Shown here one piece after another: positions 14,882 to 16,803 of a stretch of 16,803 bases of DNA; the stretch's first letter is position 1, and the number at the start of each line of letters is the position of its first letter. The notes under the pieces were generated by a model. That model was given only the letters and a program-made list of their open reading frames with translations, was not told the DNA's origin and made no database searches. The stretch is from Chthoniobacterales bacterium (lineage in GTDB: Bacteria; Verrucomicrobiota; Verrucomicrobiia; Chthoniobacterales; UBA10450). Location: the NCBI GenBank assembly GCA_013697365.1, contig JACCXA010000204.1, forward strand, positions 1 to 16,803, written 5' to 3'. Both the position numbers and the translations under genes were made by a program.

Positions 14882-15313
14882 ATGACATCCCGTTCCTTAA
14901 TGCGGTTGCTCCTGGTTACACTCGTCGGCTGCTCAGGAGCCGTCGGCGCACAGACGCCAAGCCCCACCTACCCCTTCGGAGCGCCGGCTGAGAAGGCAAA
15001 GTTTGAGTTCGATAAGTTCATGCTTGTTCTGCTCGTTAGGCCCGCGAACCCGCCCGAGTTTCCGAAGGAGGAGCTTGCGAAATTGCAGGAAGGCCACATG
15101 GCCAACATGAAGACGCTGCATGAGCAGGGAAAGCTGCGGAAAGCCGGCCCGGTCGAAGATCTCTCCGGCCGCAACGTGCGCGGCATATTTGTCCTGACCA
15201 CCGAATCCGCGGACGAAGCACGGGAATGGATCAGCAACGATCCGCTCATCAAAGCCGGGCGCCTCGTGCCGGAGTTTTTGAAGTGGTATGTCGAGAAGGG
15301 TAGTCTGAAGTAA
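14882..15313 (+). CDS. Exported YCII-domain (YciI-like) protein, possible lipoprotein
   Basis: This 143-residue protein has an N-terminal export signal (RLLLVTLVGC; C17 in an LVGC lipobox, or cleavage after VGA if not lipidated). A YCII-related domain spans about 44-142. The domain shows the first strand FMLVLLVRP, a His in EGHMANMKTL (H72), FVLTTESADEAREWISNDPL (103-122) and the DPLIKAGRL turn, all typical of the ferredoxin-like YciI fold. Secreted YCII proteins are known but their reaction is not. The ATG at 14882 is chosen because it precedes the basic signal start; ATG 14900 is also possible. The gene follows the OPT gene by 211 bases and converges with the DUF2339 gene. Confidence 0.8.
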   Translation: MTSRSLMRLLLVTLVGCSGAVGAQTPSPTYPFGAPAEKAKFEFDKFMLVLLVRPANPPEFPKEELAKLQEGHMANMKTLHEQGKLRKAGPVEDLSGRNVRGIFVLTTESADEAREWISNDPLIKAGRLVPEFLKWYVEKGSLK

Positions 15314-15345
15314 ACCGCTCCTTTTCGCATTTGGCGTGAGACTTC

Positions 15346-16803
15346 CTAGGTTTTTTCTTCGGTCATGCCCGGCCGGAGGAAGCGTTGATAAACGAACGAG
15401 GCCACAATCAGAATCAGCGCTACGCCGATGAAGGCGCCGATCCGGTAAAGCTGACTCAGGCTGCCGAGATCATGCAGGAATAGCTTGATCAAAGTGACAA
15501 GCAGGAGAGCCATTCCCGCGAAGCGAACGTAGCGCAGTTTGTTTTTCATCCCGACGAGCAGGAGCGCGAAAGCAAAGAGCGCCCAGGCGATCGAGTAAGT
15601 CATGTCGCGCGCGAAATTCCCCGAAAAAGAGAAGGTCAGGGTTGGCCCGATCGAGAAGAAATCGGCAATTTCAATGTTCAAAAGCAAGAAGACCAGAATC
15701 GCGCCCAGCGCGTAGAGCAGACGCGGGATGGCGCGGGCGAGCTGCGTTTCGCGGAACTCCTGCACGAGGCGCGCCCCACCCAATAGGCAGAGGCTCGTGA
15801 TGCCGTAGGCGTAAAGATACCAGTTCCAAATCCGAATTTCGGCGCGGCGATGGTATTCGAAGACTGCGGGATTCAAAGCAAGGCGCACGAAGGCCAGGCT
15901 GAGCAAACCGGCACCGACGAGACGCAAGCCGGAATTGGGGACAAAGCGGAAAAAAGCAAGGAGCGCAAAACCTTCGAGCGCCCACCCGAGCGTGATCCAT
16001 TCGCCCTCGAATTGGATGGGGAAAATGAGGCTGAGGAAAAGCAAAGCCGCGCCGCCCTGCCAGGCGAGGCGCGCGTCGCCAGACGCCGGCGCCACACCGC
16101 ATTTCTTGAGCAGGTGCCAGATGCCAAACGCAAAAGGCAGGACGAACAAAGCAGGCAAGAGGCCGTTGCGGAGGTGGGGATAAGCGGCGGAAATGACGTC
16201 GAAGATGAGCCAGAAATGCAGAACACCCGACATCGCCCCGATCGCCCATGGCAACGGCGCGCGTTTTTCCGTGGAAAAAAACGGGTAAGCGGCAAAGACG
16301 ACAAAAAACAGGACATACCAGCCGAGCGCGAGCAGCGCGTGGGTGTTCTGGTAATGAAGCGCATGCCATTCGCGTTCCACCGCCCAGCTGAAGGCGAGAG
16401 CGACGACTGCGATCCAGCTCGTCCGCGAAACGATTCCCAACCCGAGCAAGACCGCCGCGAGCAAAAGCGCGACGGCGAAGACCGCCGTGGGCACTCCGAT
16501 CGGAAGTTTCGCGACTAACATCAGGAGGAGCACGAACGGCATGGCGGCCGCGAGTGCGGGCAGATGGCGACGCCCATCCGTGGCGGCGAGGCCGAGCTTT
16601 CGTGTCAGGAAGGTGGAGGCGGTCGCGAAGAAAACGCCGAAGCCGCCGACCACCATCAGAATTCCGGTAACGCTCTCCTTCGCTGGCGGAGCGGTCACGA
16701 TCCACAAGGCCGCCGTCGCCAGCGTCGCAACGAGAGCCGCGAGGAGCGCCATCACCGACCTGGTGGTCCACGCCAGCGAGACGGCGACAACATTGACCAG
16801 CAA
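15346..16803 (-). CDS. DUF2339-family polytopic membrane protein, C-terminal part
   Basis: This 485-codon fragment is open to the right window edge, so its N-terminus is outside. It is a highly hydrophobic chain of about fifteen helices separated by short loops. Family-like landmarks are the Trp-rich WALEGFALLAFF region, and the C-terminal KLFLHDLGSLSQLYRIGAFI followed by GVALILIVASFVYQRF, which closely matches the conserved end of DUF2339 proteins (recalled pattern). These are large bacterial inner-membrane proteins of unknown function, often with an N-terminal coiled coil, which cannot be checked here. The stop at 15346 leaves 32 bases to the convergent YCII gene. Confidence 0.85.
   Translation of the reverse strand: MLVNVVAVSLAWTTRSVMALLAALVATLATAALWIVTAPPAKESVTGILMVVGGFGVFFATASTFLTRKLGLAATDGRRHLPALAAAMPFVLLLMLVAKLPIGVPTAVFAVALLLAAVLLGLGIVSRTSWIAVVALAFSWAVEREWHALHYQNTHALLALGWYVLFFVVFAAYPFFSTEKRAPLPWAIGAMSGVLHFWLIFDVISAAYPHLRNGLLPALFVLPFAFGIWHLLKKCGVAPASGDARLAWQGGAALLFLSLIFPIQFEGEWITLGWALEGFALLAFFRFVPNSGLRLVGAGLLSLAFVRLALNPAVFEYHRRAEIRIWNWYLYAYGITSLCLLGGARLVQEFRETQLARAIPRLLYALGAILVFLLLNIEIADFFSIGPTLTFSFSGNFARDMTYSIAWALFAFALLLVGMKNKLRYVRFAGMALLLVTLIKLFLHDLGSLSQLYRIGAFIGVALILIVASFVYQRFLRPGMTEEKT

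Noticed and set aside
15850..16518. 222-codon plus-strand frame opposite the DUF2339 gene
   Set aside because: It is highly charged and low in complexity, as expected from the antisense of a hydrophobic membrane protein; no domain is visible.
1..16803. tRNA, rRNA, insertion sequence, prophage or integrase genes
   Set aside because: No cloverleaf with a GGTTCGA-type arm, rRNA-like stretch, transposase or integrase motif was recognised on either strand by eye.

Overview
The window is a GC-rich bacterial chromosomal segment. The best guess is a soil Verrucomicrobiota of the Spartobacteria/Chthoniobacterales type. The grounds are the class III cyclase/TPR family at the left end, the YfhO-like, OPT and DUF2339 membrane proteins, and intergenic spacers filled with short palindromes and a TCGAATAT-type inverted repeat. 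This placement is inference from recalled family patterns, not from a marker gene. Many starts have no obvious Shine-Dalgarno sequence.

Layout. (1) 1-2450 is a decaying region. It holds a class III adenylate/guanylate cyclase with a one-base frameshift that runs off the left edge, the TPR tail of a second such protein, an intact VapB/VapC-type toxin-antitoxin pair, and a frameshifted, eroding short-chain dehydrogenase. (2) 2702-3850 encodes a CysJ-type FAD/NADPH reductase without a flavodoxin domain. (3) 3917-7343, minus strand, carries a YfhO-like polytopic membrane protein and a NAPE-PLD/UlaG-like metallo-hydrolase, separated by a long inverted repeat. (4) 7395-10182, plus strand, is a two-gene unit: a shortened 5-formyltetrahydrofolate cyclo-ligase followed by ComEC. 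(5) trmB (minus) and an exported msrA (plus) are divergent across about 100 bases. (6) 11654-12141 is a spacer holding a 25-residue membrane microprotein and a strong GC hairpin. (7) 12142-14670 encodes an OPT-family transporter with an unusually large hydrophilic insert. (8) Then come a palindrome-rich spacer, an exported YCII-domain protein, and the C-terminal part of a DUF2339 membrane protein that runs off the right edge.

Most genes look like unrelated housekeeping or envelope functions: DNA uptake, folate salvage, tRNA modification, methionine sulfoxide repair, peptide uptake and polymer/lipid glycosylation. They do not form one pathway. I found no CRISPR array, tRNA, rRNA, insertion sequence or prophage module, and no convincing new multi-gene system. 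The points most worth a second look are the OPT insert with its [F/Y]LVN repeats, the substituted metal-ligand motif in ComEC, the shortened cyclo-ligase, the microprotein, the repeat families, and the concentration of frameshifts in the left 2.5 kb.
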